The notes beneath the pieces were generated by a model. The model had not been told where the DNA came from, made no database searches, and was given only the letters and a program-made list of their open reading frames with translations. Source: Treponema sp. (GTDB lineage: Bacteria > Spirochaetota > Spirochaetia > Treponematales > Treponemataceae). Taken from it: a stretch of DNA of 12,731 nt. The first letter of the stretch is position 1. Every line of letters begins with the position of its first letter. Positions 6,297 through 12,731 of this stretch are shown piece by piece. The stretch lies in contig JAEDDW010000052.1 of the NCBI GenBank assembly GCA_016293645.1, positions 1-12,731 of the forward strand, read 5' to 3'. A program made the position numbers and the translations under genes.

Positions 6297-6441
6297 GGAC
6301 CCTTCGACTGCGCTCAGGGATCCTTTATGCGGTGCGGCTCAAGGGACTTTTGCCGTGCAACTCATGGGGCTTTTTGTGGTGCATCTCAGGGATCTTTTAG
6401 TTGTAGGCTGGCTGAGCAACGTCGAAGCCTGCCTATAGAAT
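6297..6441. repeat. Short non-coding repeat element, copy 1 (REP/MITE-like)
   Basis: The left end, 28 nt at 6297-6324 (core CCTTCGACTGCGCTCAGG), matches the left end of copy 2 at 11632-11659 with one mismatch. The right end, 27 nt at 6406-6432 (core GGCTGAGCAACGTCGAAGCC), matches 11713-11739 with one mismatch, and TATAGAAT follows in both copies. The right core CTGAGCaacGTCGAAG is close to the reverse complement of the left core, so the ends are inverted relative to each other. The interior differs between copies. There is no coding capacity. Similar CTTCGAC..GCTCAGG words are, as I recall, common intergenic repeats in many bacteria. Confidence 0.75.
6302..6398. repeat. Degenerate 23-25 nt tandem units inside element copy 1
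   Basis: Four related units share the pattern GTGCnnCTCAnGGGnCTTTT. Their CTCA cores are at 6313, 6338, 6361 and 6385, so the spacings are 25, 23 and 24 nt. The first unit is part of the element's left end, suggesting the array arose by copying that end. Confidence 0.55.
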
Positions 6442-6476
6442 AGCAACACTTTTTGTGGACACAACTTTCTAAAAAA

Positions 6477-8801
6477 TCAGCCGATGATTATGATGCAGTT
6501 CTTGACTTTCCAGTCGAAGGTGTTTTTCTGGGCTTCCTGAAGGAATAATTCTTTGAAACTGTTGAAATTTTCCCTGCCTGCCTTTTCTGAAATGAATCTG
6601 CCGTAAGCTGAATTTTCTTCATCAAACCATTTGCCGCAGTCTTTTTCTGTAATGCGGCGTTTTTCTGTCTGTACGAACGGAATGCACTTGCATTCAAATC
6701 CCTTGTTGCGGAAGTTTTCTTCAATTGTTGTTTCATCCCAGTTAAAGAGATTGTTTTCTGCATTTGCAAAGAATTCTTTTTCTGCCTTTGCAATTTCTTC
6801 AATGCACTTGCTGCTGTTGTTTTTTAAGAGTCTGCTTAAATGCTGTCCGCCGCAAGGAATTATCTGGCTCAAGATGATCCTGAAATTATCAGCAAGCATG
6901 CCTTTTTCTTTCAAGGCTGTAAAAGTTCCGGCTGCATTGTCCATATCATTTTTTGTGGCAAATATATTTCTTGCAAAAAATCTGTCGATTTCAATGTCTC
7001 CAAAATTTCCTATTGCATTTTCTAGGTTTCCATCTGCCCAGAGATTACCAGCCGGCTGAACCGTGTATTCCGGTTTGTCCAGTTCCGCGAGGGTAGATGA
7101 ATACTGGTTGAGGGTATCGAGCCCCTGCTGACTTCTGCAGATTCCGTAGACATGACCTTCAGGAGTTTTTCTGATGAGATCAAAAACAAGAAGTCCGTCA
7201 TCTGCATTGACCGCAAGGCATCGATGGTGTCTGAGAATTTCTGCCGAGGCTATCATTGCGTTGCGTGTCTCAAGCAGTGTTTCAGCGCGGTTGAGTTCCG
7301 TCCTTGCTTTCCATGCATTCTCTGCACGGTTAAGACTTGCGCTGCGGTTTTTGTCTTCAGGTGTGAATGTAAGGTTTTCTTCGGTCTTTTCAAAACCAGC
7401 AAAATGACCGGCCTTTGCCCACCAGTCTGAAACAGGATTTACGGCAAGACATTCTGTTCCGTCAGCATCTTCAAGAATCGCTGCGATCTGAGCTTCCCTT
7501 CGGCTGAGTACATCGTCTCTGATCTTGCCTTCGTATCCCTGTTCCGTCGGAGTGTAGAATACTCTTCCCATGAGGGCGTCAGGCAGATACTGCTGTGCCA
7601 CCCAATGGTCACGGTAGGCATGTGGGTATAGATAGCCTCTGCCGTGTCCAAAACCTTCTGCGTCGCGGTTGTTGTCCTTCAGATGGTTTGGAACTTCCAC
7701 ATCTTCTTTTTCAACTGCCGACATGGCGTCAAAGAATGCCATGCTTGAATTTGATTTTGGCGCTGTTGCAAGATATAGGGCTGCGTGGGCTAAAAAATAA
7801 TTTCCTTCAGGAAAGCCCACGCGGTCAAAGGCTGCGGCACAGCTTTCGACAACGGAAATTGCATTTGGATCGGCAAGTCCTGTGTCTTCGCAGGAACTTA
7901 TGAGCATTCTTCTGAAAATGAAATGAGGGTCTTCTCCTGCCTTTACCATTCTTGCAAGCCAATAGCAGGCTGCATCTGGATCACGGCCCCTAAGGCTTTT
8001 TATGAATGCAGAAATTATATCGTAATGATAGTCTCCGTCACGATCGTAAAGGACAACTTTTTTCTGGATGCTTTCCTCGCAGGCTTCCTTCGAAATGAAT
8101 ATTTCTGTGCCCGGCATAGGTGGCCAGGATTCTGGAGTTGTCTCAACTGCAAGTTCAAGTGCATTCAATAGAGAACGGCAGTCTCCGTTTGCAGTCTCCA
8201 CAAGATGTTCAAGGGCTCCTTCCTCGAACTGAACTTTCCATTTTCCGTATCCACGTTCATTGTCAGAAAGTGCCTGTCGTGCGGCATGGATGAGATCGTC
8301 TTTTCCCAGCGGGTTGAGCTGAAAGACTCGGCTTCGGCTTACAAGGGCCTTGTTTACTTCAAAAAAAGGATTTTCAGTTGTTGCTCCGATGAGGATTATT
8401 GTTCCGTTTTCTACCCATGGTAAAAGGGCATCCTGCTGGCTTTTGTTCCAGCGGTGGACTTCATCAACAAAAAGAATCGTTTTTCTTCCGTATAGATTTT
8501 TCTTGTCCTCGGCTTCCTTTATGGCGTCACGAATGTTTGCAACTCCCGTAAGGACTGCATTTAGGGTAATGAAATGGGAGCTTGTGTGGTTTGCTATTAC
8601 CCGGGCAAGCGTTGTTTTTCCAGTTCCGGGAGGCCCATAGAAAATTACTGATGTAAGCTGGTCAGCCTGTATGGCGCGGCGTAGAAGACGTCCTTTTCCG
8701 ACAATATGACTTTGTCCGATGTATTCATCAAGAGAACGCGGCCTCATGCGGGAAGCAAGAGGCTCATGTGAATTGTTCTTTATCTGAAAAAGTTCATCCA
8801 T
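6477..8801 (-). CDS. rarA: RarA/MgsA-type AAA+ ATPase with C-terminal methyltransferase-like domain
   Basis: This is a 774-residue protein; classical RarA (replication-associated recombination protein, acting at stalled forks) is about 440. Residues 1-425 are RarA: Walker A GPPGTGKT (56-63), Walker B ILFVDEVHRWNK (109-120), sensor 1 GATTENP (139-145), sensor 2 region NGDCRSLLNALE (206-217), the MgsA C-terminal domain DYHYDIISAFIKSLRG (257-272), CEDTGLADP (304-312) and YPHAYRDHWVAQQYLPDAL (392-410). Residues ~430-520 look like a helical linker. Residues ~520-774 resemble a class I SAM methyltransferase fold: GLLVFDLIRKTPEGHVYGI (536-554) aligns with motif I and beta-2, and ILSQIIPCGGQHLSRLL (643-659) with a late strand. 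The glycine-rich SAM loop is not canonical (VNADDG), so activity is doubtful. It starts 12 nt after the lipoprotein gene with only a weak Shine-Dalgarno (GAAAG). Confidence 0.9.
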   Translation of the reverse strand: MDELFQIKNNSHEPLASRMRPRSLDEYIGQSHIVGKGRLLRRAIQADQLTSVIFYGPPGTGKTTLARVIANHTSSHFITLNAVLTGVANIRDAIKEAEDKKNLYGRKTILFVDEVHRWNKSQQDALLPWVENGTIILIGATTENPFFEVNKALVSRSRVFQLNPLGKDDLIHAARQALSDNERGYGKWKVQFEEGALEHLVETANGDCRSLLNALELAVETTPESWPPMPGTEIFISKEACEESIQKKVVLYDRDGDYHYDIISAFIKSLRGRDPDAACYWLARMVKAGEDPHFIFRRMLISSCEDTGLADPNAISVVESCAAAFDRVGFPEGNYFLAHAALYLATAPKSNSSMAFFDAMSAVEKEDVEVPNHLKDNNRDAEGFGHGRGYLYPHAYRDHWVAQQYLPDALMGRVFYTPTEQGYEGKIRDDVLSRREAQIAAILEDADGTECLAVNPVSDWWAKAGHFAGFEKTEENLTFTPEDKNRSASLNRAENAWKARTELNRAETLLETRNAMIASAEILRHHRCLAVNADDGLLVFDLIRKTPEGHVYGICRSQQGLDTLNQYSSTLAELDKPEYTVQPAGNLWADGNLENAIGNFGDIEIDRFFARNIFATKNDMDNAAGTFTALKEKGMLADNFRIILSQIIPCGGQHLSRLLKNNSSKCIEEIAKAEKEFFANAENNLFNWDETTIEENFRNKGFECKCIPFVQTEKRRITEKDCGKWFDEENSAYGRFISEKAGRENFNSFKELFLQEAQKNTFDWKVKNCIIIIG

Positions 8802-8813
8802 GAAACTGTCTTT

Positions 8814-9971
8814 CTATTTTGTAAAGTCCCAGTCTCCGTTTTTTGGATAATAGGCATAAAGACCTACCAGATCATAGGAGTCTGTGCTGGATGAAATGGA
8901 ACCGTATATGGTTGATGCTGCGTACATGTCGGTCATGGCTTCGTTCAATGTGGAATCAAGAACATAAACCATATAGACATGTTCAGATATTACGCTTCCG
9001 CCGTTGTTTGAAAAGTCCTTTGTCTCAACAGGAACTCCGGTAGCCTCGTCAAGGAGCATGTGCTCAAGACCTCTTGAAGTACCAAACAGAAGGTAATCTT
9101 TTGTAATTGCAACCGAGTATATGAAGTGGTCTGTCTTTTTCTTTGTGAAAGATCCTGCTGTTCCAGGTGTTGCCGAATAGTATATGCATGTGTCAGAAGA
9201 GATGTAATTTGATGAACCTCTCGTGTATGATGGTGCGTAGTAGAGGAACTTGTCGTTTGAAGTCATTGCATAGTATTTTGAGAAGTAGTCGGTTCCGTTG
9301 AAATTCACGCAGTTGATGATATCATTCTTTTCGCTGTCGATTGAATTTGCACCGCTGATGGAAACAAGGGATGGAGTTTCTGTTCCGTTCAGCTTGTAGA
9401 TTTCATAGTCGGTAGAATTCACGCTTCTGATTTTTACATAGGCAGCTCCAGATGTCTTTGATTTGTTGTCAAAGATGATCTTCTGGACTCCATATTTTTC
9501 AGATGGATTTATGGATGAGATATCAACGCTCTTCCAGTCGATGTTTGTGAATGGTGATTCTATCTGGGCCGCAAAAACTTTCACCGTGTCAGGAGTGTTG
9601 TTTCCGTCTTCACCTTCATCCCATGTATACGAAAGAGCGTAAAGAAATTTCCCGTCAGAGGCAAGGAATGGTGCTATAGCCGGAACTCTGAAATCGCTTT
9701 TGCTTCCCTGAGGTTTGTTTACCTGTTTCCATCCATTATTTCTGCCGTTGAGAGTTGAAGACTGGACTGCTTCCTTTGCAAAAATATCTCCACGTGAAAG
9801 GAAAAGATATCCGCCGCATTCTGTGATGCTGTTGATGTCTCCGTTAAGACCGTCTTTGCTGATCTTTACTTCTTTTTCGATGAGTTCATAAATGTTGTCA
9901 TGACATGAAGAAAGAAAAAAAGAAGAAAGGGCTGCTGTAAGAAAAATGTAAACTGTCTTTTTGAATTTCAT
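8814..9971 (-). CDS. Predicted lipoprotein of unknown family, possibly beta-propeller
   Basis: I do not recognise the family. The 385-residue product begins with a lipoprotein signal peptide: MKFKK, a hydrophobic stretch, and FFLSSC with the acylated Cys at residue 23. The mature part is rich in Ser, Thr, Asn, Asp and Tyr. It shows recurring short aromatic strands such as GGYLFLSRGD, KFLYALSY, KFLYYAPS, DYLLFGTS and LYAYYP at intervals compatible with propeller blades; this is inference from pattern only. The start is set by GGGAGG just upstream of the ATG and by the signal peptide; the open frame further upstream overlaps the preceding gene and is rejected. It sits 13 nt after the outer-membrane protein gene and 12 nt before rarA, so it belongs to the same transcript. 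Likely location is the periplasmic face of a membrane or the surface. Confidence 0.8.
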   Translation of the reverse strand: MKFKKTVYIFLTAALSSFFLSSCHDNIYELIEKEVKISKDGLNGDINSITECGGYLFLSRGDIFAKEAVQSSTLNGRNNGWKQVNKPQGSKSDFRVPAIAPFLASDGKFLYALSYTWDEGEDGNNTPDTVKVFAAQIESPFTNIDWKSVDISSINPSEKYGVQKIIFDNKSKTSGAAYVKIRSVNSTDYEIYKLNGTETPSLVSISGANSIDSEKNDIINCVNFNGTDYFSKYYAMTSNDKFLYYAPSYTRGSSNYISSDTCIYYSATPGTAGSFTKKKTDHFIYSVAITKDYLLFGTSRGLEHMLLDEATGVPVETKDFSNNGGSVISEHVYMVYVLDSTLNEAMTDMYAASTIYGSISSSTDSYDLVGLYAYYPKNGDWDFTK

Positions 9972-9984
9972 ATCATCCTCCCTT

Positions 9985-10644
9985 TTAGAACATGTAGCGG
10001 GCAACAAGATCGATTGTCCAGAAATGTCCGAATCTGTTTCTTGCTCCGCTTTCATACAATGCGTTGAATTGTGGAAGGAAAAGGTATGCTGTTTCAAGTC
10101 CTGCAGTCCAGCTTTCCGTGATTCTGAAATGAACTCCGCCCTGTGGTTTCAATGCAAGCCCCGGGAAGTAGTTTTTACCATTGTATGATTCCCACGCGAT
10201 TCCGGCTCCTAGTGAGAGTGGAAATGAGAATCTTTTAAATGAAGGTTCAAATGTCGTTGTGAAAAGGATAGGAACCGTATTGAATGAATGGCTTCCGACT
10301 GTAAGGTTGAATCCAAATCCAAGGTCGACACCGATCGCAACCTTTTCAGAAATGAAACTGTGGTAGCCTAATGTTCCTGCGCCACCGATCTTGAGTTTTG
10401 ATGATCCGTCGATGACACTGCCAAAATCAGGAAAGTTCAGTGGAAAATTCGCACCTAGGGCAATTCTGATGTACTGGTCTCCGCTGAGCGTCATTCCGTA
10501 GTTGAAGTCAGTGTTGCCTTCCTCGTACTCGTCGTCTTCATCATCAGTGTTCTGTGTGTATTTGATACCTGGTAATGTGGCCTGTGCTGCTGCAAAAGAA
10601 ACCGCAATAAGGCACACAGATAATAAGGTTGCTATACGTTTCAT
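9985..10644 (-). CDS. Small outer-membrane beta-barrel protein (candidate)
   Basis: This is a 219-residue protein with a Sec signal peptide, MKRIATLLSVCLIAVSFAAAQA, cleaved around residue 20-22, followed by an acidic stretch (DDEDDEYEEG, 34-43). The remainder alternates polar and hydrophobic residues in strand-length segments with many Gly and aromatic residues (for example KVAIGVDLGFGFNLTVGS and RFSFPLSLGAGIAWES). The last residue is Phe in LVARYMF, the usual C-terminal signal for barrel insertion by BamA. The size suggests about eight strands, as in OmpW/OmpA-like barrels. The start ATG has AGGA 6 nt upstream; an open frame continues upstream to 10719 but would run through the promoter. It is first gene of an operon with a lipoprotein and rarA, divergent from folD. 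Substrate or role unknown. Confidence 0.8.
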   Translation of the reverse strand: MKRIATLLSVCLIAVSFAAAQATLPGIKYTQNTDDEDDEYEEGNTDFNYGMTLSGDQYIRIALGANFPLNFPDFGSVIDGSSKLKIGGAGTLGYHSFISEKVAIGVDLGFGFNLTVGSHSFNTVPILFTTTFEPSFKRFSFPLSLGAGIAWESYNGKNYFPGLALKPQGGVHFRITESWTAGLETAYLFLPQFNALYESGARNRFGHFWTIDLVARYMF

Positions 10645-10654
10645 AAATATTCCT

Positions 10655-10684
10655 ATGGCAATTTGTTGTTTTTTACTATATATT
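10655..10684 (+). promoter_or_regulatory. Weak candidate promoter for folD
   Basis: ATGGCA (10655-10660), 18-nt spacer, TATATT (10679-10684). The -35 box is poor. The position is right for a ~60-nt leader and lies close to the divergent promoter, but other choices are possible. Confidence 0.3.
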
Positions 10685-10690
10685 GGCAGA

Positions 10691-10719
10691 ATTATAGAGA
10701 CTTTGGTCCCTTTATTCAA
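10691..10719 (-). promoter_or_regulatory. Near-consensus promoter of the barrel-lipoprotein-rarA operon
   Basis: Minus strand: TTGAAT (10719-10714), 17-nt spacer, TATAAT (10696-10691). The -10 box is a perfect consensus. The leader would be about 40 nt to the ATG at 10644. Confidence 0.75.
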
Positions 10720-10751
10720 CTAAATAAACTAACTGGCGGAGGATAGGTTAC

Positions 10752-11624
10752 ATGAGCGCAGTGATTATCGATGGAAAACAGATTGCAGCAGAAGTTAAGG
10801 CAGATGTCGCAAAGAAGGTTGAAGGTCTTAAGGCCAAGGGAATTGTTCCTTGCCTCGCTGTTGTTCTTGTTGGAGACAATCCGGCCAGCGTAAGTTATGT
10901 TACAGGCAAAAGAAGGGCTCTTGAAGAAGCCGGAATGGCAGACAGAAGTGTAGTGCTTCCTGCAGATACTTCAGAAGAAGAAGTTCTTAAGCTCATCGAT
11001 GAATTGAATAACGATAAATCTGTACACGGTATTTTAGTACAGTTGCCGCTCCCTGACCATATTGATGAAAAGAAGGTGACAAATGCCATCGTTCCGGAAA
11101 AAGATGTAGACGGGTTCCATCCTGTGAATGTAGGAAAGCTTGTTACTGGTGAAAAGGGATTCCTTCCATGTACTCCAAACGGAATTACAGTTCTATTGAA
11201 GAAAATGGGCGTTGAGACAAGCGGAAAGAATGTCGTCGTAGTTGGCCGCTCAAACATTGTTGGAAAGCCAATGGCACTTCTCATGATCCGCAAGGAATTC
11301 AATTCTACAGTGACTATCTGCCACACGGGAACAAAAAATCTTGCTGAATACACAAAGAATGCAGATATCCTCATTGTTGCTTCAGGCCATCCTGCAACAG
11401 TTACAGGCGACATGATCAAGGAAGGGGCCTGTGTCATTGATGTTGGCGTCAACAGAATTCCTGACAGCACAAAGAAGAGCGGATTCCGTCTTGTTGGTGA
11501 TGTTGATTTTGAAGGCGCAAAGGAAAAGGCAAGCTTCATAACACCGGTTCCAGGCGGAGTAGGTCCTATGACCATCGCAATGCTCATTTACAATACCCTT
11601 GAGTCTGCGGAAAATACATTGTAA
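10752..11624 (+). CDS. folD: Bifunctional methylenetetrahydrofolate dehydrogenase / methenyltetrahydrofolate cyclohydrolase
   Basis: FolD interconverts 5,10-methylene-, 5,10-methenyl- and 10-formyl-tetrahydrofolate in the cytoplasm, supplying one-carbon units for purines and formyl-methionine. The 290-residue length is typical. Family positions are intact: Tyr49 and catalytic Lys53 in SVSYVTGKRRA, Gln97 in GILVQLPLP (93-101), Asp120 in PEKDVDGFHP (115-124), the Rossmann VVVVGRSNIVGKP (161-173), and the C-terminal TPVPGGVGPMT (264-274). The start ATG follows a strong GGAGG at 10738-10742, 9 nt upstream. It is transcribed alone or with folE2, 179 nt downstream; that spacer is filled by a repeat element. 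A 230-codon open frame on the opposite strand is a coding shadow. Confidence 0.97.
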   Translation: MSAVIIDGKQIAAEVKADVAKKVEGLKAKGIVPCLAVVLVGDNPASVSYVTGKRRALEEAGMADRSVVLPADTSEEEVLKLIDELNNDKSVHGILVQLPLPDHIDEKKVTNAIVPEKDVDGFHPVNVGKLVTGEKGFLPCTPNGITVLLKKMGVETSGKNVVVVGRSNIVGKPMALLMIRKEFNSTVTICHTGTKNLAEYTKNADILIVASGHPATVTGDMIKEGACVIDVGVNRIPDSTKKSGFRLVGDVDFEGAKEKASFITPVPGGVGPMTIAMLIYNTLESAENTL

Positions 11625-11631
11625 GAAAAAC

Positions 11632-11758
11632 GGACCCTTCGACTGTGCTCAGGGATCCTGGTTGACTAGAGTCACGATCCTGGTTGACTAGAGTCACGAT
11701 CCTAGTTGGCAAGGCTGGCTGAGCAAGGTCGAAGCCTGCGTCCCACTTTTTATAGAAT
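11632..11758. repeat. Short non-coding repeat element, copy 2 (REP/MITE-like)
   Basis: Left end 11632-11659 and right end 11713-11739 match copy 1 (6297-6324 and 6406-6432) with one mismatch each, in the same orientation. TAGTTG before the right end and TATAGAAT after it are also shared, though 11 nt instead of 1 separate the right end from TATAGAAT. The interior is a different tandem repeat. It starts 8 nt after the folD stop and fills most of the folD-folE2 spacer. Confidence 0.75.
11654..11710. repeat. 22-nt tandem repeat with internal palindrome
   Basis: Two identical 22-nt units (11654-11675 and 11676-11697) begin GATCCTGGTTGACT, and a partial third follows (11698-11710). Each full unit holds TGACTAGAGTCA, with five paired bases either side of AG. 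The units make up the interior of element copy 2. Confidence 0.85.
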
Positions 11759-11803
11759 CTTAAACTAAATCAAGTGTATTGCAATTTGTGACGGAAAATA
11801 TAG

Positions 11804-12580
11804 ATGATAGACATTCAGAATTCTGAAGATAATAGAGAAGTTCCTCTTAAGAAGGTTGGTGTGCGCAATGTGGAATACCCTGTGGCTGTTCTGGATAAGA
11901 AGCATAAAATTCAGAACACTACTGCCACTGTGGATCTTTTTGTAAATCTTCCCCATCATTTTAAGGGAACCCACATGAGCCGCTTCATCGAGGTGTTCCA
12001 TAAATATCGTGAGGACATTTCCATCAATCACTTTATGGAAATGCTTGAGGAAATCCGTACCAAGCTTGAGGCAGAAGAATCCTTTGGCAAGATTTCTTTT
12101 CCTTACTATATCGAGAAAGAAGCCCCCGTTACACGGTCTAAGGGTATCATAAAATATATGTGTACCTATGAGGCGGAAGTTTCTGAAGAAGGAAAAAAAT
12201 TCTACCTTGAGGTAAAGGTTCCGGTTACAACCTTGTGCCCATGCTCAAAGGCAATTTCAGAATACGGTGCCCACAATCAGCGCGGAACAGTTACGGTAAA
12301 AATTCTCTACAAGGATTTTTTCTGGCTTGAAGATTTGATTGAAGTCATTGAAAATTCCGCATCATCCCCATTGTATTCAGTACTTAAAAGGCAGGATGAA
12401 AAATTTGTGACGGAGCATGCCTACGACAATCCTCGCTTTGTTGAAGATGTTGTGCGCGAAGTTTACATTGCATTGAAAGATTTTGAAGGCGGCGGAAAGT
12501 TTACCTGGTTCAGCGTGGAAGCCGAAAACGAAGAAAGCATCCATGCCCACAATGCCTACGCGTATACGGAATGTAATTAA
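11804..12580 (+). CDS. folE2: GTP cyclohydrolase FolE2 (type IB)
   Basis: FolE2 converts GTP to 7,8-dihydroneopterin triphosphate, the first step of tetrahydrofolate synthesis, and can also feed queuosine precursors. The 258-residue protein carries the family hallmarks: GTHMSRF (55-61), the catalytic-Cys region TTLCPCSKAISEYGAHNQRG (142-161, with C145 and C147), and the C-terminal ENEESIHAHNAYA (241-253). It is unrelated in sequence to the zinc-dependent FolE (type IA) and is known to work with other divalent metals. The ATG at 11804 has a modest GGA 8 nt upstream; the N-terminal VPLKKVGVRNVEYP fits the family. No convincing promoter or zinc-repressor site was found just upstream. The stop codon is the first triplet of the flanking heptamer repeat's neighbourhood, and a tandem array begins there. 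Confidence 0.95.
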   Translation: MIDIQNSEDNREVPLKKVGVRNVEYPVAVLDKKHKIQNTTATVDLFVNLPHHFKGTHMSRFIEVFHKYREDISINHFMEMLEEIRTKLEAEESFGKISFPYYIEKEAPVTRSKGIIKYMCTYEAEVSEEGKKFYLEVKVPVTTLCPCSKAISEYGAHNQRGTVTVKILYKDFFWLEDLIEVIENSASSPLYSVLKRQDEKFVTEHAYDNPRFVEDVVREVYIALKDFEGGGKFTWFSVEAENEESIHAHNAYAYTECN

Positions 12581-12690
12581 TTAAGAATTAAGAATTATAA
12601 ATTAAGAATTATAAATTATGAATTATAAATTATGAATTATAAATTATGAATTATGAATTATGAATTATGAATTATGAATTATGAATTATG
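12579..12690. repeat. Heptanucleotide tandem repeat, 16 full copies
   Basis: There are sixteen 7-nt units of the form AATTANR. From the folE2 end: AATTAAG and AATTATA variants alternate (12579-12613), then AATTATG and AATTATA alternate (12614-12641), then seven identical AATTATG units (12642-12690). The array begins within the folE2 stop codon. The remaining 41 nt (12691-12731) are T-rich, with no gene recognised. Confidence 0.95.
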
Positions 12691-12731
12691 AATTGTTCTC
12701 GGTTGGTATTTTTTTATTGTTTTGTTTATCT

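Larger units (their letters stand above)
6113..6476. other. 364-nt gene-free region between rarA and prfA
   Basis: No convincing coding sequence. From the prfA side: the prfA promoter (6121-6149), a 9-bp inverted repeat (6155-6205), a perfect 10-bp hairpin (6206-6228), the palindrome TAGGCTGCCTA (6231-6241), a REP-like motif GGTGAGCGATAGTCGAACC (6245-6263), then a repeat element (6297-6441). No canonical rho-independent terminator for rarA was seen; TTGTG/CACAA at 6451-6462 is too small and lacks a T-run. Confidence 0.75.

Noticed and set aside
6451..6462. TTGTG/CACAA hairpin as the rarA terminator
   Set aside because: Five pairs with a two-base loop and no T-run on the minus strand.
9972..10097. 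Longer N-terminus of the lipoprotein
   Set aside because: It overlaps the barrel gene; the GGGAGG and signal peptide define the start at 9971.
10645..10719. Longer N-terminus of the barrel protein
   Set aside because: It includes the TATAAT promoter box; the signal peptide MKRIATLL at 10644 with AGGA upstream is the natural start.
10895..11587. 230-codon open frame antisense to folD
   Set aside because: It lies wholly inside the strongly supported folD, shows no family pattern and no Shine-Dalgarno; it is a codon-bias shadow.
11654..11710. CRISPR-like array
   Set aside because: The 22-nt units are directly adjacent without spacers, and no cas genes are present.
11778..11785. ATTGCAAT palindrome upstream of folE2 as a zinc-repressor operator or -35 box
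   Set aside because: Only eight bases, no match to a known Zur site that I can name, and no -10 box at proper spacing before the ATG.

Overview
The window looks like a chromosomal stretch of a Treponema-type spirochaete, or a close relative. No single gene proves this. The indications are a lipoprotein-rich envelope (lipobox signal peptides on a solute-binding protein and on a protein of unknown family), a small outer-membrane beta-barrel candidate divergent from folD, a RarA with a long C-terminal extension, and AT-rich spacers carrying short repeats. No rRNA, tRNA, CRISPR array, transposase, phage gene or replication origin is visible.

Layout. Positions 1-2687 (minus strand) hold a metal-uptake operon of Zn type: lipoprotein solute-binding protein (znuA), ATPase (znuC), permease (znuB), then the start of a HAD phosphatase cut by the window edge. 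The genes are 12 nt apart or overlap by a few bases. The divergent spacer 2688-2818 carries promoters facing both ways and a perfect 17-bp palindrome lying on the -10 box of the plus-strand gene. That gene (2819-3967) is an iron-alcohol-dehydrogenase homologue in which every metal-ligand position of the family has been replaced. It ends at a strong terminator and converges with prfA-prmC (6112-4028, minus): release factor RF1 and the methyltransferase that modifies its GGQ glutamine. A terminator hairpin separates these two genes.

The 364-nt gap 6113-6476 has no gene. It holds inverted repeats and one copy of a short non-coding repeat element. The second copy lies at 11632-11758. Positions 10644-6477 (minus) look like a three-gene operon behind a near-consensus promoter: outer-membrane beta-barrel candidate, lipoprotein of unknown family, and a 774-residue RarA AAA+ ATPase whose last ~250 residues resemble a degenerate Rossmann methyltransferase. 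On the plus strand follow folD (one-carbon folate metabolism), the second repeat element, and folE2 (GTP cyclohydrolase IB). A 16-copy heptanucleotide tandem repeat begins at the folE2 stop codon.

Functional links: RF1 and PrmC act as a pair. FolD and FolE2 both belong to folate metabolism. FolE2 is the cyclohydrolase type that does not strictly need zinc, which fits a genome that also invests in zinc uptake. The most unusual points are the ligand-less alcohol-dehydrogenase homologue under a palindromic operator, the RarA-methyltransferase-like fusion, a Cys/His-rich insertion in the zinc-transporter ATPase, two genes whose promoters end almost at the ATG with no Shine-Dalgarno (candidate leaderless mRNAs), and the repeat elements.
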